Below are positions 38,793-47,561 of a stretch of DNA of 64,000 nt, piece by piece. The stretch lies in the NCBI RefSeq assembly GCF_013387485.1, contig NZ_JABBXB010000009.1:36401-100400 (forward strand), given 5' to 3'. The notes under the pieces were generated by a model that searched no databases, was not told where the DNA came from, and worked only from the letters and a program-made list of their open reading frames with translations. Every line of letters starts with the position of its first letter. Positions within the stretch are counted from its first letter, which is position 1. A program made the translations under genes and the position numbers. Source of the DNA: Stenotrophomonas sp. SAM-B. Lineage in GTDB: Bacteria > Pseudomonadota > Gammaproteobacteria > Xanthomonadales > Xanthomonadaceae.

Positions 38793-40187
38793 ATGAACCA
38801 GAACAACAGGCGCCGACCGATCCGTTCGGCGGCCACCGGGTTGTTGGGCATGTTGATGCCCATCGCCATGTCTTCCACCGCGCAGACGCCCGCAACGGCG
38901 CCCGCCGCGTTGCCGGTCAACATCGAGGAGTCGGCGCCCAGCGCCGCCCCGCACACCCAGCCTGCCGCATATCGCACCACGGCCGCCGGCCTGAAGGTGC
39001 AGCCGCCTGCGCAGGGCTTCAACGTCGCCGCGATCGAATCGATGGCGCAGCAGCTTACCTATGGCGAACGCGTGCCCGGCATGGCCGTGGCGATCGTCCA
39101 GGGCGGACGCGTGCTCAGCGCGCGCGGTTACGGCGTCACCGACGTCAACAACCCGCAGCAGGTCGATGCCCACACCGTGTTCCGCCTCGCCTCGCTGTCC
39201 AAGGCCTTCGCCGGCACCATGGCCGGCCTGCTGGTCAACGACGGCACGCTGCGCTGGGACAGCAAGGTCACCGACTACGTACCCGGCTTCCAGCTGAGCA
39301 CGCCCGAAGCGACCGAGCGCCTGACCGTGGCCGACCTGCTCAGCCACCGCGTCGGCCTGCCCTACAACGCCTACGACCGCGACGTCGAAGCCAACGCCGA
39401 GTACTACACGCTCACCCACAAGCTGGCCGCCACCTCGCTCAAGTGCCTGCCCGGCGACTGCTATGCGTACCAGAACGTGGCCTTCAGCCTGATTGGCGAC
39501 GTGGTGTACGCCGCCTCGGGCAGCTTCTACGAGCAATCCGTCGAGCGCCGCCTGTTCAAGCCGCTGGGCATGGACGACGCCAGCCTCGGCCTCGCCGGCA
39601 TCCAGGCCAGCTCGCGTTGGGCACGCCCGCATGTGCGCAGCCGCAACGGCTGGGTCGCACTGACACCCAAGCCGACCTACTACCGCCTCGCCCCGGCCGC
39701 CGGCGTCAACGCCAGCGCCAGTGACATGGCGCAGTGGCTGCTGGCCCACACCGGTCACCGCCCCGACGTGCTGCCCGCCCCGCTGCTGGCCACGCTGCAC
39801 GCCAGCCTGATCAGCACTCCGGGCGAAATGCGTTCGGGCTGGCGCCGCGAACGCCTCAACTCGGCCGGCTATGCCCTCGGCTGGCGAACCTTCGATTACG
39901 CCGGCCACGAAGTGATCTTCCACGCCGGTGCCGTCCAGGGCTATCGCGGCCTGGTCGCGCTGATCCCCGAGCGTGACCTCGGCATCGCCATCATGTGGAA
40001 CGGCGAAAGCAGCCTGCCCAGCGGCCTGCTGCCGACCGTGCTCGACCAGGCCATGGGCCTGCCGACCCAACGTTGGCTGGACGTGGACACCGACTTCGGC
40101 AGCGACAACCTGATGGCCGAAGACGCCGCCCCGCAGGGCAAGCGCAAGGGCGTTTCGTCGAACCGTGCGGTCGCCTCGCCGCGCTGA
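38793..40187 (+). CDS. Serine hydrolase of the beta-lactamase/PBP4 (class C-like) family
   Basis: 464 residues with a signal peptide (TGLLGMLMPIAMSSTAQ). The catalytic motif is S134-L-S-K137 in RLASLSKAF, followed by YQN (tyrosine of YxN) and HAGAVQG in place of KTG. That set fits penicillin-binding-like esterases/peptidases more than true AmpC. A 30-residue Ala/Pro linker precedes the domain. Substrate is unknown. A terminator follows. Confidence 0.9.
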   Translation: MNQNNRRRPIRSAATGLLGMLMPIAMSSTAQTPATAPAALPVNIEESAPSAAPHTQPAAYRTTAAGLKVQPPAQGFNVAAIESMAQQLTYGERVPGMAVAIVQGGRVLSARGYGVTDVNNPQQVDAHTVFRLASLSKAFAGTMAGLLVNDGTLRWDSKVTDYVPGFQLSTPEATERLTVADLLSHRVGLPYNAYDRDVEANAEYYTLTHKLAATSLKCLPGDCYAYQNVAFSLIGDVVYAASGSFYEQSVERRLFKPLGMDDASLGLAGIQASSRWARPHVRSRNGWVALTPKPTYYRLAPAAGVNASASDMAQWLLAHTGHRPDVLPAPLLATLHASLISTPGEMRSGWRRERLNSAGYALGWRTFDYAGHEVIFHAGAVQGYRGLVALIPERDLGIAIMWNGESSLPSGLLPTVLDQAMGLPTQRWLDVDTDFGSDNLMAEDAAPQGKRKGVSSNRAVASPR

Positions 40188-40208
40188 TCCCGCCCGCGAG
40201 CGGCATCG

Positions 40209-40238
40209 AAAAAGGCGGCCTGAGGGCCGCCTTTTTTG
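40209..40238 (+). terminator. Terminator after the serine hydrolase
   Basis: AAAGGCGGCC / GGCCGCCTTT around TGAG with a run of T. Confidence 0.9.
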
Positions 40239-40260
40239 TGCGTTCTTTCGCGTCGCCCAT

Positions 40261-40299
40261 AAAAAAACTCCTTCCCCGCTGGGCTGCCAGGGAAGGAGT
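40261..40299 (-). terminator. Terminator after the histone-like gene
   Basis: On the minus strand ACTCCTTCCC / GGGAAGGAGT around a 13-base loop is followed by seven T. Confidence 0.85.
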
Positions 40300-40324
40300 C
40301 TCAGGTACGGCTATCGGGAAAAAC

Positions 40325-40903
40325 TTAGATCAGCGGTGCCGGGGTTGCCGGCAGAGCGACCGGAGCGGCCTTCTTCTTGCGAACGGCCGGCTTGCGCTTT
40401 GCGACCTTCTTCACTGCCTTCTTCGCCGACGCCTTCTTGGCCGGAGCCTTGCGGGCGGTCGCCTTCTTGGCGGTGGCCTTCTTGGCTACCTTGCGGGTGG
40501 CCTTCTTGGCGGTCTTCTTGGCAGCCTTCTTCGGAGCGGCTTTCTTGGCTACCTTGCGGGTCGCCTTCTTGGCCGTCTTCTTTACCGCCTTTTTCGCGGT
40601 CTTCTTGGTGGCTGCCTTCTTCGCAGTCTTCTTGACGGCCTTCTTCGCCGTCTTCTTCACTGCCTTCTTCGCGGTCTTCTTGGTCGCGGCCTTCTTTGCC
40701 GTCTTCTTCACGGCCTTCTTCGCCGTCTTCTTCACGGCCGCCTTGCGGGCGGTCGCCTTCTTGGCCGCCTTCTTCACCGTCTTCTTGGCAGCCGCCTTCT
40801 TGGCTACCTTCTTCACGGTCTTCTTGGCAGTCGCCTTCTTAGCGACCTTCTTGGCTGCCTTTTTGGCGGCCGGCTTTTTCTTCGCAGCTTTCTTGGTTGC
40901 CAT
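40325..40903 (-). CDS. Histone H1-like Lys/Ala-rich DNA-binding protein
   Basis: 192 residues, nearly all Lys, Ala, Thr and Val in KKAAKK/KKTAKK/KKAVKK-type repeats from residue 1 to about 170, then a short tail (ALPATPAPLI). Such proteins resemble eukaryotic histone H1 tails and AlgP-type regulators and bind DNA without sequence specificity. The repeat DNA makes length changes between strains likely. GAGGAG precedes the start. A good promoter lies about 290 bases upstream, giving a long leader. Confidence 0.9.
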   Translation of the reverse strand: MATKKAAKKKPAAKKAAKKVAKKATAKKTVKKVAKKAAAKKTVKKAAKKATARKAAVKKTAKKAVKKTAKKAATKKTAKKAVKKTAKKAVKKTAKKAATKKTAKKAVKKTAKKATRKVAKKAAPKKAAKKTAKKATRKVAKKATAKKATARKAPAKKASAKKAVKKVAKRKPAVRKKKAAPVALPATPAPLI

Positions 40904-41190
40904 GGGATGGCTCCTCGTCAGTGATCTATGGAGTGGAAACGCCCAGGTAAAGCAAACCCGCCGTTGCTGCGTCGCGGGGACCGCCGTCGCGTCATGCGCG
41001 TCGTGACGGATACGGGGACACCTGCCATGTGCGGCCAGGCAGATATCGGATCAGGAAGGGTCTTGCGGTTCGCTGAAGGAAGCGAAGCCATCTCCACCGT
41101 CATCGGACGCGAGGTGGATGTCCAGGTTGTGCTTCGCGACTTGATGTCGATTCTGCTCACTCTGTTCGCAGGCAAGGTCTGCTGAGGCGA

Positions 41191-41219
41191 AACCTAATCA
41201 CGCTTTTTTTCACTGTCAA
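41191..41219 (-). promoter_or_regulatory. Promoter for the histone-like gene
   Basis: TTGACA (41214-41219) and TAGGTT (41191-41196) with an exact 17-base spacer that includes an A-run, in a region where AT tracts are otherwise rare. Confidence 0.6.
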
Positions 41220-41781
41220 CAACCCCGGCGAAAAATTTTCACACCAGCGCCTTGCCGCGACGCCCCTGCCGCGCCCTGTGATCACCCCGCAGGCGCGCCA
41301 TGCCATCGCCAGCGCGGGCACCGCATGCGAGCAGGCGCTGACACCGCCGAAAAGAAAAACACTTAAAAGAAGCACTTTCGTGTCGCGACATCGCAACATC
41401 GCCGTGTACTGTGGCACCACCGTGGACGCGCGGCGGGTTCGATCACAGCCGCCGCGGGACTGCCCGTGCGGACCTTAAACGGACCGGAAAACTTTTCACA
41501 TCCGTCCGCGCTTTTTTCGACCCGATTCGCGTAACTGCGCAAACTTTTGACCGTCCGGCACCGACGCGTTCGCGCCTGGCATCGGCGCTCGAACGTCGCC
41601 GACGCATCCGCATCGATCCCGCATCGGCATGCCGTCGGTCGTCGACGCGGGCCAGATCACCGGCACGCATCGACACCGAACCGATCGTCATGAGGCGGTT
41701 GGTTCGCGCGCAATGGAGGTCCGCAACACGCACGACCCTCACGCACTGCTAACGGCATCGACACGCACCCGGCGCGCGGGC

Positions 41782-41811
41782 AAAAAAAAACGGCCGCACC
41801 AGGCGGCCGTT
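41782..41811 (-). terminator. Terminator after gcvH
   Basis: AACGGCCGC / GCGGCCGTT stem; on the minus strand followed by nine T. Confidence 0.9.
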
Positions 41812-41830
41812 CTTCCTGCCGGAAACGCGA

Positions 41831-42226
41831 TCAGTGATCTTCGTTTTCCAGCAGCTCGGCGTAGTCGTCCGGACCCAGCAGTTCGTTGACTTCGTCCAGG
41901 CCGGCCACTTCGACGACATAGATCCAGCCGTCGCCGTAGGCGTCTTCGTTGATGGTTTCCGGCTTGTCGCTCAGGGCTTCATTGACCTCGACGACCGTGC
42001 CGGTGATCGGGCTGTACACGTCCGAAGCCGCCTTGACCGACTCGACCACCGCCGCCTGTTCGCCGGCCTTGACCTCCTGGCCAACCTCCGGCAGTTCAAC
42101 ATAGACCAGGTCGCCAAGCAGGCCCTGGGCGTGGTCGGAAATACCGACGGTGACACGGCCGTTGCCTTCAACGCGTGCCCACTCGTGGGACTTGAGGAAT
42201 TTGAGGTCGCCGGGGATCTCGCTCAT
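41831..42226 (-). CDS. gcvH: Glycine cleavage system H protein
   Basis: 131 residues from ATG 42226. It is the lipoyl carrier of the glycine cleavage complex. The lipoylated lysine is K65 in VESVKAASD, and the N-terminus [13 protein letters not shown] is typical. It lies about 100 bases downstream of gcvT. gcvP is not in this window. Confidence 0.97.
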   Translation of the reverse strand: MSEIPGDLKFLKSHEWARVEGNGRVTVGISDHAQGLLGDLVYVELPEVGQEVKAGEQAAVVESVKAASDVYSPITGTVVEVNEALSDKPETINEDAYGDGWIYVVEVAGLDEVNELLGPDDYAELLENEDH

Positions 42227-42324
42227 GGGACTGCTCCGAGGAATATCAGGGGGGGTCAAGAAACGGGGGTAGTGTAACCAACCGGCGCGGATACGCATGC
42301 GTCCGCACCGGGTACTTCACGGCA

Positions 42325-43437
42325 TCAGCCGTCGATCAACACGCCGGGCTGGGCCTGCCCTTCGCGCACGAACGGGAACTTCACCACGCGCACCGGAACC
42401 TGCTTGCCGCGGATGTCGACGCGGACGTCGCCCAGGTCGCCGCCCGGCACGCGCGCGAACGCGATGCCCTTGCCCAGCGTCGGCGAGAAGGTGCCCGACA
42501 GGATCTCGCCTTCGCCGCTGGCGGTCAGCACGACCTGGCCGTGGCGCAGCACGCCCTTTTCATCCATCACCAGGCCGATCAGCTGGCGGGCGTTGCCGGC
42601 CGCCTTCTGCGCCTCGAGCACGTCGCGCCCGATGAAGTCACGACCTTCGTCCAATGCCACGGTCCAGGCCAGGCCGGCTTCGTACGGGGTGATCTCTTCG
42701 TCCATGTCCTGGCCATAGAGATTCATGCCCGCTTCCAGGCGCAGCGTGTCGCGCGCGCCCAGGCCGGCCGGGCGCACGCCGGCGGCGGTCAGCGCCGTCC
42801 AGAACGCGACCACGGCGGTCTGCGGCAGCAGGATTTCGAAACCGTCTTCACCGGTGTAGCCGGTACGCGCCAGGAACAGCGGGGTGCCGTCGGCGGCGGT
42901 GGTTTCCAGCGCGGCGAAACGGCCGAGCTTTTCCAGCGCGGCGCGATCGCTCTCGCCCAGCAGGCCGATCACCCGCTCGCGTGCCGTCGGGCCCTGCACC
43001 GCGATGATGGCCAGGTCTTCGCGTTCGATGACCTCCACGTTGAAGGCGGCTGCCTGCTCACGGATCCAGGCCAGGTCCTTCTCGCGGGTCGAGGCGTTGA
43101 CCACCATGCGGAAGAAATCGTCGGCCATGTAATAGACGATCAGGTCGTCGATCACGCCGCCGCGGGCATTGAGCATGCACGAATACAGCGCCTTGCCGGT
43201 CGCCTTCAGCTTGTCCACCGAGTTGGCCAGCAGGGTGCGCAGGAACGGCTTGACCTGATCACCGCGCAGGTCCACCACGGTCATGTGGCTGACGTCGAAC
43301 ATGCCGGCATCGCTGCGCACCAGGTGGTGCTCGTCCAGCTGCGAACCGTAATGAATCGGCATGTCCCAGCCACCGAAATCGACCATCTTGGCGCCGAGTG
43401 CGCGGTGGGTATCGTTGAGAAGCGTCTTCTGGGTCAT
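42325..43437 (-). CDS. gcvT: Glycine cleavage system T protein (aminomethyltransferase)
   Basis: 370 residues. It transfers the methylene group from the H protein to tetrahydrofolate. Marks: [24 protein letters not shown] start, [11 protein letters not shown], and [14 protein letters not shown] near residue 235 with the catalytic Asp region. The 85 bases before the start hold no glycine riboswitch-sized structure. Confidence 0.96.
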   Translation of the reverse strand: MTQKTLLNDTHRALGAKMVDFGGWDMPIHYGSQLDEHHLVRSDAGMFDVSHMTVVDLRGDQVKPFLRTLLANSVDKLKATGKALYSCMLNARGGVIDDLIVYYMADDFFRMVVNASTREKDLAWIREQAAAFNVEVIEREDLAIIAVQGPTARERVIGLLGESDRAALEKLGRFAALETTAADGTPLFLARTGYTGEDGFEILLPQTAVVAFWTALTAAGVRPAGLGARDTLRLEAGMNLYGQDMDEEITPYEAGLAWTVALDEGRDFIGRDVLEAQKAAGNARQLIGLVMDEKGVLRHGQVVLTASGEGEILSGTFSPTLGKGIAFARVPGGDLGDVRVDIRGKQVPVRVVKFPFVREGQAQPGVLIDG

Positions 43438-43522
43438 GACCGGTTCCGGGGGAATGAAGGCAAGAAAGCATTATCCCAGAACCGCCTTCACAACGCCTGC
43501 GGCGGTGCGGGAAAACCGCGGA

Positions 43523-43954
43523 TCAGGCCTGCTGCACCTTCAGCGTCATGCCTTCCACCGCCACCACCCGCACCGGGCTGCCGGCCGGCAGATCCGGCCC
43601 GGACACCACCCAGAACGCATCGTCGATCTTGGCCCGGCCCTTGCCGGCCACGATGGCCTGGTCGAGCACGACCACCCGTCCTATCAGCTGCTCGGCGCGC
43701 CGGTTCAACAGCGGCTGGTCGCTCTGGCGATCATGCGATCGCCCCCAACGCCGGTAGCACTGGATCGAGACGACGCTGAGCACCACGAAGGCGACCACCT
43801 GCCACAGCAGCGGGATGTCGGCGAACACCGCGACCAGCACGAACACGGCGGCGGCGCCGATCCCGATCCACAACATGAAGGCGCCGGGCGCGAGCGCCTC
43901 GGCGGCGAACAGCACCAGTGCCAGCGCGCCCCAGGCCACGACTTCCCAGCGCAT
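43523..43954 (-). CDS. NfeD family membrane protein
   Basis: 143 residues: three membrane helices (about 5-75) and a C-terminal OB-fold domain (LIGRVVVLDQAIVAGKGRAKI). NfeD proteins work with SPFH/stomatin partners. The stop of the SPFH gene lies one base before this start, so the pair forms one operon, as in many bacteria. Confidence 0.92.
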   Translation of the reverse strand: MRWEVVAWGALALVLFAAEALAPGAFMLWIGIGAAAVFVLVAVFADIPLLWQVVAFVVLSVVSIQCYRRWGRSHDRQSDQPLLNRRAEQLIGRVVVLDQAIVAGKGRAKIDDAFWVVSGPDLPAGSPVRVVAVEGMTLKVQQA

Positions 43955-43955
43955 G

Positions 43956-44918
43956 TCAGCCTCCGATCCGCGGCGGGACGCCGCGCGTGGCTTTCTTCTC
44001 TTCCTGCTTGGCGAACGCCTCGCGCGCCAGTTCAGCCACACCGGCGATCGAGCCGATCACGCCGCTGGCCTCCATCGGCATCAGCACCAGTTTCTGGTTC
44101 GGCGAGGTCGCCAGTTCCTTGAATGCTTCCACATACTTCTGTGCGATGAAGTAGTTGATCGCCTGCACGTCGCCCTGGGCGATCGCCTCGGAGACCATCG
44201 TGGTCGCCTTGGCTTCCGCCTCGGCCAGGCGCTCGCGCGCTTCGGCATCGCGGAAGGCGGCTTCCTTGCGGCCCTCGGCCTCCAGCACGGTGGCCTGCTT
44301 TTCGCCCTCGGCGCGCAGGATCTCGGACTGGCGCGAGCCTTCGGCTTCCAGGATCTGCGCGCGCTTCTCGCGCTCGGCCTTCATCTGCCGCGCCATCGCG
44401 TCGAGCAGGTCGCGCGGCGGCTGGATGTCGCGGATCTCGATGCGGTTGACCTTCACGCCCCACGGGTTGGTGGCATGGTCGACGACACTCAGCAGCTGGG
44501 CGTTGATCACCTCGCGCTGGCTGAGCGATTCGTCCAGGTCCATCGAGCCGATCACGGTGCGGATGTTGGTCTGCACCAGGGCGATCATCGCCACTTCCAG
44601 GTTGGCGACCTCGTAGGCGGCCTTGGCGGCATCCAGCACCTGGAAGAACACCACGCCGTCCACGCGCACGGCGGCGTTGTCCTTGGTGATCACTTCCTGG
44701 CTGGGCACGTCCAGCACCTGCTCCATCATGTTCACCTTGCGGCCCACCCCGTACACGATCGGGATCAGGAAATGCAGGCCGGGCGACATGGTGTGGGTGT
44801 AGCGGCCGAAGCGCTCCACGGTCCATTCGTAGCCCTGCGGCACCATCCGCACGGCCTTGAACAGGATGACGACGGCCACGAAGGCCAGTACCAGCGAGAA
44901 CAGCATGGTCGGAAACAT
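43956..44918 (-). CDS. SPFH/Band 7 (stomatin/QmcA-like) membrane protein
   Basis: 320 residues from ATG 44918. One N-terminal helix (MFPTMLFSLVLAFVAVVILF), then the SPFH domain (VPQGYEWTVERFGRY, DVPSQEVITKDN) and a long charged coiled coil (about 190-260) rich in EAEG and AEARE. Such proteins form membrane microdomain scaffolds and may guide proteases. Paired with NfeD. Confidence 0.94.
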   Translation of the reverse strand: MFPTMLFSLVLAFVAVVILFKAVRMVPQGYEWTVERFGRYTHTMSPGLHFLIPIVYGVGRKVNMMEQVLDVPSQEVITKDNAAVRVDGVVFFQVLDAAKAAYEVANLEVAMIALVQTNIRTVIGSMDLDESLSQREVINAQLLSVVDHATNPWGVKVNRIEIRDIQPPRDLLDAMARQMKAEREKRAQILEAEGSRQSEILRAEGEKQATVLEAEGRKEAAFRDAEARERLAEAEAKATTMVSEAIAQGDVQAINYFIAQKYVEAFKELATSPNQKLVLMPMEASGVIGSIAGVAELAREAFAKQEEKKATRGVPPRIGG

Positions 44919-45013
44919 CAGGTCACTCCCTTTCCCCGGAATCGTAGGTCCGAGTATAGCCACGCCGTCTTCACGCGGCCGTAGGGGTTTTCCCCCGACC
45001 GGTTTCGTCGGGA

Positions 45014-45337
45014 TCAGGCGGTGCGCGGGGCGAACATGATGACCATCATGCCGACCAGGCACAGGCCGACGCCGAGCAGGTCCCAACGGCTGGGGCGGAT
45101 GCCGTCGACCAGCCACAGCCACATCAGCGCGGTGCCGATGTAGACCCCGCCATAGGCGGCATAGACCCGCCCGCTGGCGGTCGGGTGCAGGGTCAGCAGC
45201 CAGGCGAACAACGCCAGGCTGGCGGCGGCCGGCAGCAGCAGCCACGCGCTGCCGTCCCTGCGCAGCCACAGCCACGGCAGGTAGCAGCCGACGATCTCGG
45301 CCACTGCGGTCAGCACGAACAGCAGCAGCGTCTTCAC
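45014..45337 (-). CDS. YnfA/UPF0060 family membrane protein
   Basis: 107 residues, four membrane helices, start GTG 45337 in [20 protein letters not shown], the family opening. Ends [11 protein letters not shown]. Related to small multidrug resistance proteins by fold; role unproven. Start overlaps the mazG stop (GTGA), so it is translationally coupled to mazG. Confidence 0.92.
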   Translation of the reverse strand: MKTLLLFVLTAVAEIVGCYLPWLWLRRDGSAWLLLPAAASLALFAWLLTLHPTASGRVYAAYGGVYIGTALMWLWLVDGIRPSRWDLLGVGLCLVGMMVIMFAPRTA

Positions 45338-46146
45338 GGCTTGGGCTCGTCCGCCTTGGCCTGCTGCCAGAGCGCTTCCTGCGCGTCCAGGTCGAGCGCG
45401 GCCATCGACTGCCCCGCGGCCTCGGCCTGCGCTTCCATCGCCCGGAAGCGGCGTTCGAACTTGTGGTTGGCCAGGCGCAGGGCGGCGCCCACATCGACCT
45501 GGGCGTGACGGGCCAGATTGGCGCAGACGAACAGCAGGTCCCCGAGTTCTTCCTGCAGGCGCGCGTGGTTCTCCTCGACCGGGCCGCGCGCGAATTCCGC
45601 GGCAACCTCGTCCAGCTCCTCGCGCACCTTGTCCATCACCGGCGCCGGGCCCGGCCAGTCGAAACCGACCCGTGCCGCGCGCGCCTGCAGCTTCACCGCC
45701 CGCTGCCATTCCGGCAGCCCGCGCGAGATGCCGGCCAGCGCGGAGGTGTCGGTGTGGCCCTTGGCGGCACGCTCGGCGCGCTTGATCGCCTCCCAGTTGC
45801 TGTTGACGTCCTCGGCCCCCTTGACCTGGACCTGGGCGAACACATGCGGATGCCGGCGCTCCATCTTGTCGCTGATCGCGCGGGCGACGTCGGCGAACGC
45901 AAAGGCGCCCTGCTCCTGCGCCATCTGCGCGTGGAAGACCACCTGCAGCAGCAGGTCGCCGAGTTCGTCCTTGAGATCGTCCAGGTCGCCGCGGTCGATC
46001 GCATCGGCGACCTCGTAGGCTTCCTCGATGGTGTAGGGCGCGATGCTGGCAAAGTCCTGCTGCAGGTCCCAGGGGCAGCCCTGCAACGGATCACGCAGGC
46101 GCGCCATGATGCCCAGCAGGCGGTCCAGTTCAGGGGTGGCAGGCAT
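45334..46146 (-). CDS. mazG: Nucleoside triphosphate pyrophosphohydrolase MazG
   Basis: 270 residues, two tandem MazG domains. Metal-binding acidic motifs: [13 protein letters not shown] and [13 protein letters not shown] in the first, [16 protein letters not shown] in the second. It splits non-canonical NTPs to NMP and pyrophosphate. Third gene of nudE-cysQ-mazG-ynfA, 16 bases after cysQ. Confidence 0.95.
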   Translation of the reverse strand: MPATPELDRLLGIMARLRDPLQGCPWDLQQDFASIAPYTIEEAYEVADAIDRGDLDDLKDELGDLLLQVVFHAQMAQEQGAFAFADVARAISDKMERRHPHVFAQVQVKGAEDVNSNWEAIKRAERAAKGHTDTSALAGISRGLPEWQRAVKLQARAARVGFDWPGPAPVMDKVREELDEVAAEFARGPVEENHARLQEELGDLLFVCANLARHAQVDVGAALRLANHKFERRFRAMEAQAEAAGQSMAALDLDAQEALWQQAKADEPKP

Positions 46147-46162
46147 CGTTGCTCCAGTCAGG

Positions 46163-46966
46163 TCAGGCGGGCAGCCACGCGCGCCACGGCAGGCGGGTAT
46201 CGCCCAGCGCGATGAAATCGCCGTTCAACAGGGTTTCGCGGCGGTTGTAGCGGAACGGCTTGCCGGTCTCGGCCGAGAGCACAGCGCCACCGGCCGCGTG
46301 CAATACGCACTGGCCGGCCGCGGTATCCCATTCGGAGGTCGGGCCCAGCCGCGGGTAGACGTCGAGCGTGCCTTCGGCCAGCCGGCAGAACTTCAGCGAG
46401 GAGCCCTGGGCGAGCACCTCGATATCGCCCATGCGGTCCAGCAGGGCCTGCGTCTGCGCGCTGCGATGCGAGCGGCTGGCGGCCACCCGCAGCGGTGCCG
46501 AAGCCGGCGTGCGGGTGCGCAGCACCGAATCGCGCATGCCGTCGCGGCGGTAGGCGAGCTCGCCGCGCATGGCGTGCCAGACTTGGCCGGTGGCCGGGGC
46601 CAGCACCACGCCGAACGCGGGCGCGCCCTGGTAGATCAGCGCGATGTTGACGCTGAACTCGTCATTGCGTTTGACGAATTCGCGGGTGCCATCCAGCGGG
46701 TCGACCAGCCAGTAGGCGCCCCAGTGCTGGCGGATGTCCCACGGCACCTGCGCCGATTCTTCGGAGAGGATCGGCAGCTCCGGGGTCAGCTGCGCCAGCC
46801 CGCGCTCGATCACCTGGTTGGCACCGAGATCGGCGGCGGTGACCGGGCTGTGGTCGGATTTGATCTCCACATCGAACGGCGTGGCGTACACCGCCATGAT
46901 GGCGGCCGCTGCGTCCTGGGCGATGGCGATGACGGTTTCGCGCAGATCCGTCGTGAGTTTGATCAT
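46163..46966 (-). CDS. cysQ: 3'(2'),5'-bisphosphate nucleotidase CysQ
   Basis: 267 residues from ATG 46966. It removes the phosphate from PAP, the by-product of sulfate reduction. Inositol-monophosphatase-fold metal site: ILSEES, LVDPLDGTREF and PTSEWDTAAGQ. Start overlaps the nudE stop by 4 bases. Confidence 0.95.
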   Translation of the reverse strand: MIKLTTDLRETVIAIAQDAAAAIMAVYATPFDVEIKSDHSPVTAADLGANQVIERGLAQLTPELPILSEESAQVPWDIRQHWGAYWLVDPLDGTREFVKRNDEFSVNIALIYQGAPAFGVVLAPATGQVWHAMRGELAYRRDGMRDSVLRTRTPASAPLRVAASRSHRSAQTQALLDRMGDIEVLAQGSSLKFCRLAEGTLDVYPRLGPTSEWDTAAGQCVLHAAGGAVLSAETGKPFRYNRRETLLNGDFIALGDTRLPWRAWLPA

Positions 46967-47511
46967 TCCTTCCGTCCCAGCCACTCGCGGGCGATGAACA
47001 GCGCCGCCAGCGATCGGCCTTCGGAGAAATCCTCGCGCAGCATCAACTGGTCCAGATCGGCCAGTTTCCACGGCACCACCTCCAACTCCTCCGGCTCGTC
47101 GCCGACCAGGCGTTCGGGGTACAGATCGCGCGCCACCACCAGCCACGACTGGTGGCTCATGTAGGTCGGGGCCAGGGTCATCGCGCGCAGCACGTCGACC
47201 CGCCGGGCGCCGTACCCGGCCTCTTCCTTCAATTCGCGGTCGGCGGCCTGTTCGGGCGTTTCGCCGGCGTCGATGCGGCCTTTCACCAGGCCCAGCTCGT
47301 AACGGTGCATGCCGGCGGCGTATTCACGCACCAGCAGCACGGTCTCGTCATCGAGCATCGGCACCACCACCACGGCGCCGTGGCCGCGGGTCACCAGCCG
47401 CTCGAAGCGGCGGCGTTCGCCGTTGGAAAACTCCAGATCCAGATGCTGGCGCTGGAACGGCCCGCTTTCCTCGTCCGTGATCTGGTGGATGATGGGCAGG
47501 CGACGGCTCAT
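46963..47511 (-). CDS. nudE: ADP compounds hydrolase NudE
   Basis: 182 residues with a full Nudix box: GRIDAGETPEQAADREL then KEEAGYG. Likely substrates are ADP-ribose, NADH or diadenosine polyphosphates. It is the first gene of the nucleotide-cleaning operon, divergent from bioA with 50 bases between. Confidence 0.9.
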   Translation of the reverse strand: MSRRLPIIHQITDEESGPFQRQHLDLEFSNGERRRFERLVTRGHGAVVVVPMLDDETVLLVREYAAGMHRYELGLVKGRIDAGETPEQAADRELKEEAGYGARRVDVLRAMTLAPTYMSHQSWLVVARDLYPERLVGDEPEELEVVPWKLADLDQLMLREDFSEGRSLAALFIAREWLGRKE

Positions 47512-47522
47512 GCGAGCATCTC

Positions 47523-47528
47523 TAGAAT
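47523..47528 (+). promoter_or_regulatory. Candidate -10 box for bioA
   Basis: TAGAAT, 33 bases before the bioA start in the 50-base divergent gap. No convincing -35. Confidence 0.3.
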
Positions 47529-47561
47529 GGGTACTGGTGAAAACGTGTTCATGAGCCCGAA

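Larger units (their letters stand above)
40904..41830. other. Gene-poor 927-base region between histone-like gene and gcvH
   Basis: No supported gene. On the minus strand a promoter (41191-41219) points toward the histone-like gene, leaving a 280-base leader. Further right are AT tracts with recurring AAAA(A/C)TTTTCACA (about 41230-41245 and 41490-41502) and AAACTTTT (about 41540), of unknown role. The gcvH terminator closes the region. Short frames here look random. Confidence 0.55.

Noticed and set aside
40918..41175. 85-codon minus-strand frame in the histone-gene leader
   Set aside because: TTG start, no ribosome site and no recognisable sequence; the overlapping plus-strand frame is equally long.
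41157..41420. 87-codon minus-strand frame with a lipoprotein-like stretch (VFLFGGVSAC)
   Set aside because: No ribosome site, and it runs across the best promoter of the histone-like gene; probably chance.
43438..43522. Glycine riboswitch before gcvT
   Set aside because: Only 85 bases to the next gene and no conserved core seen.
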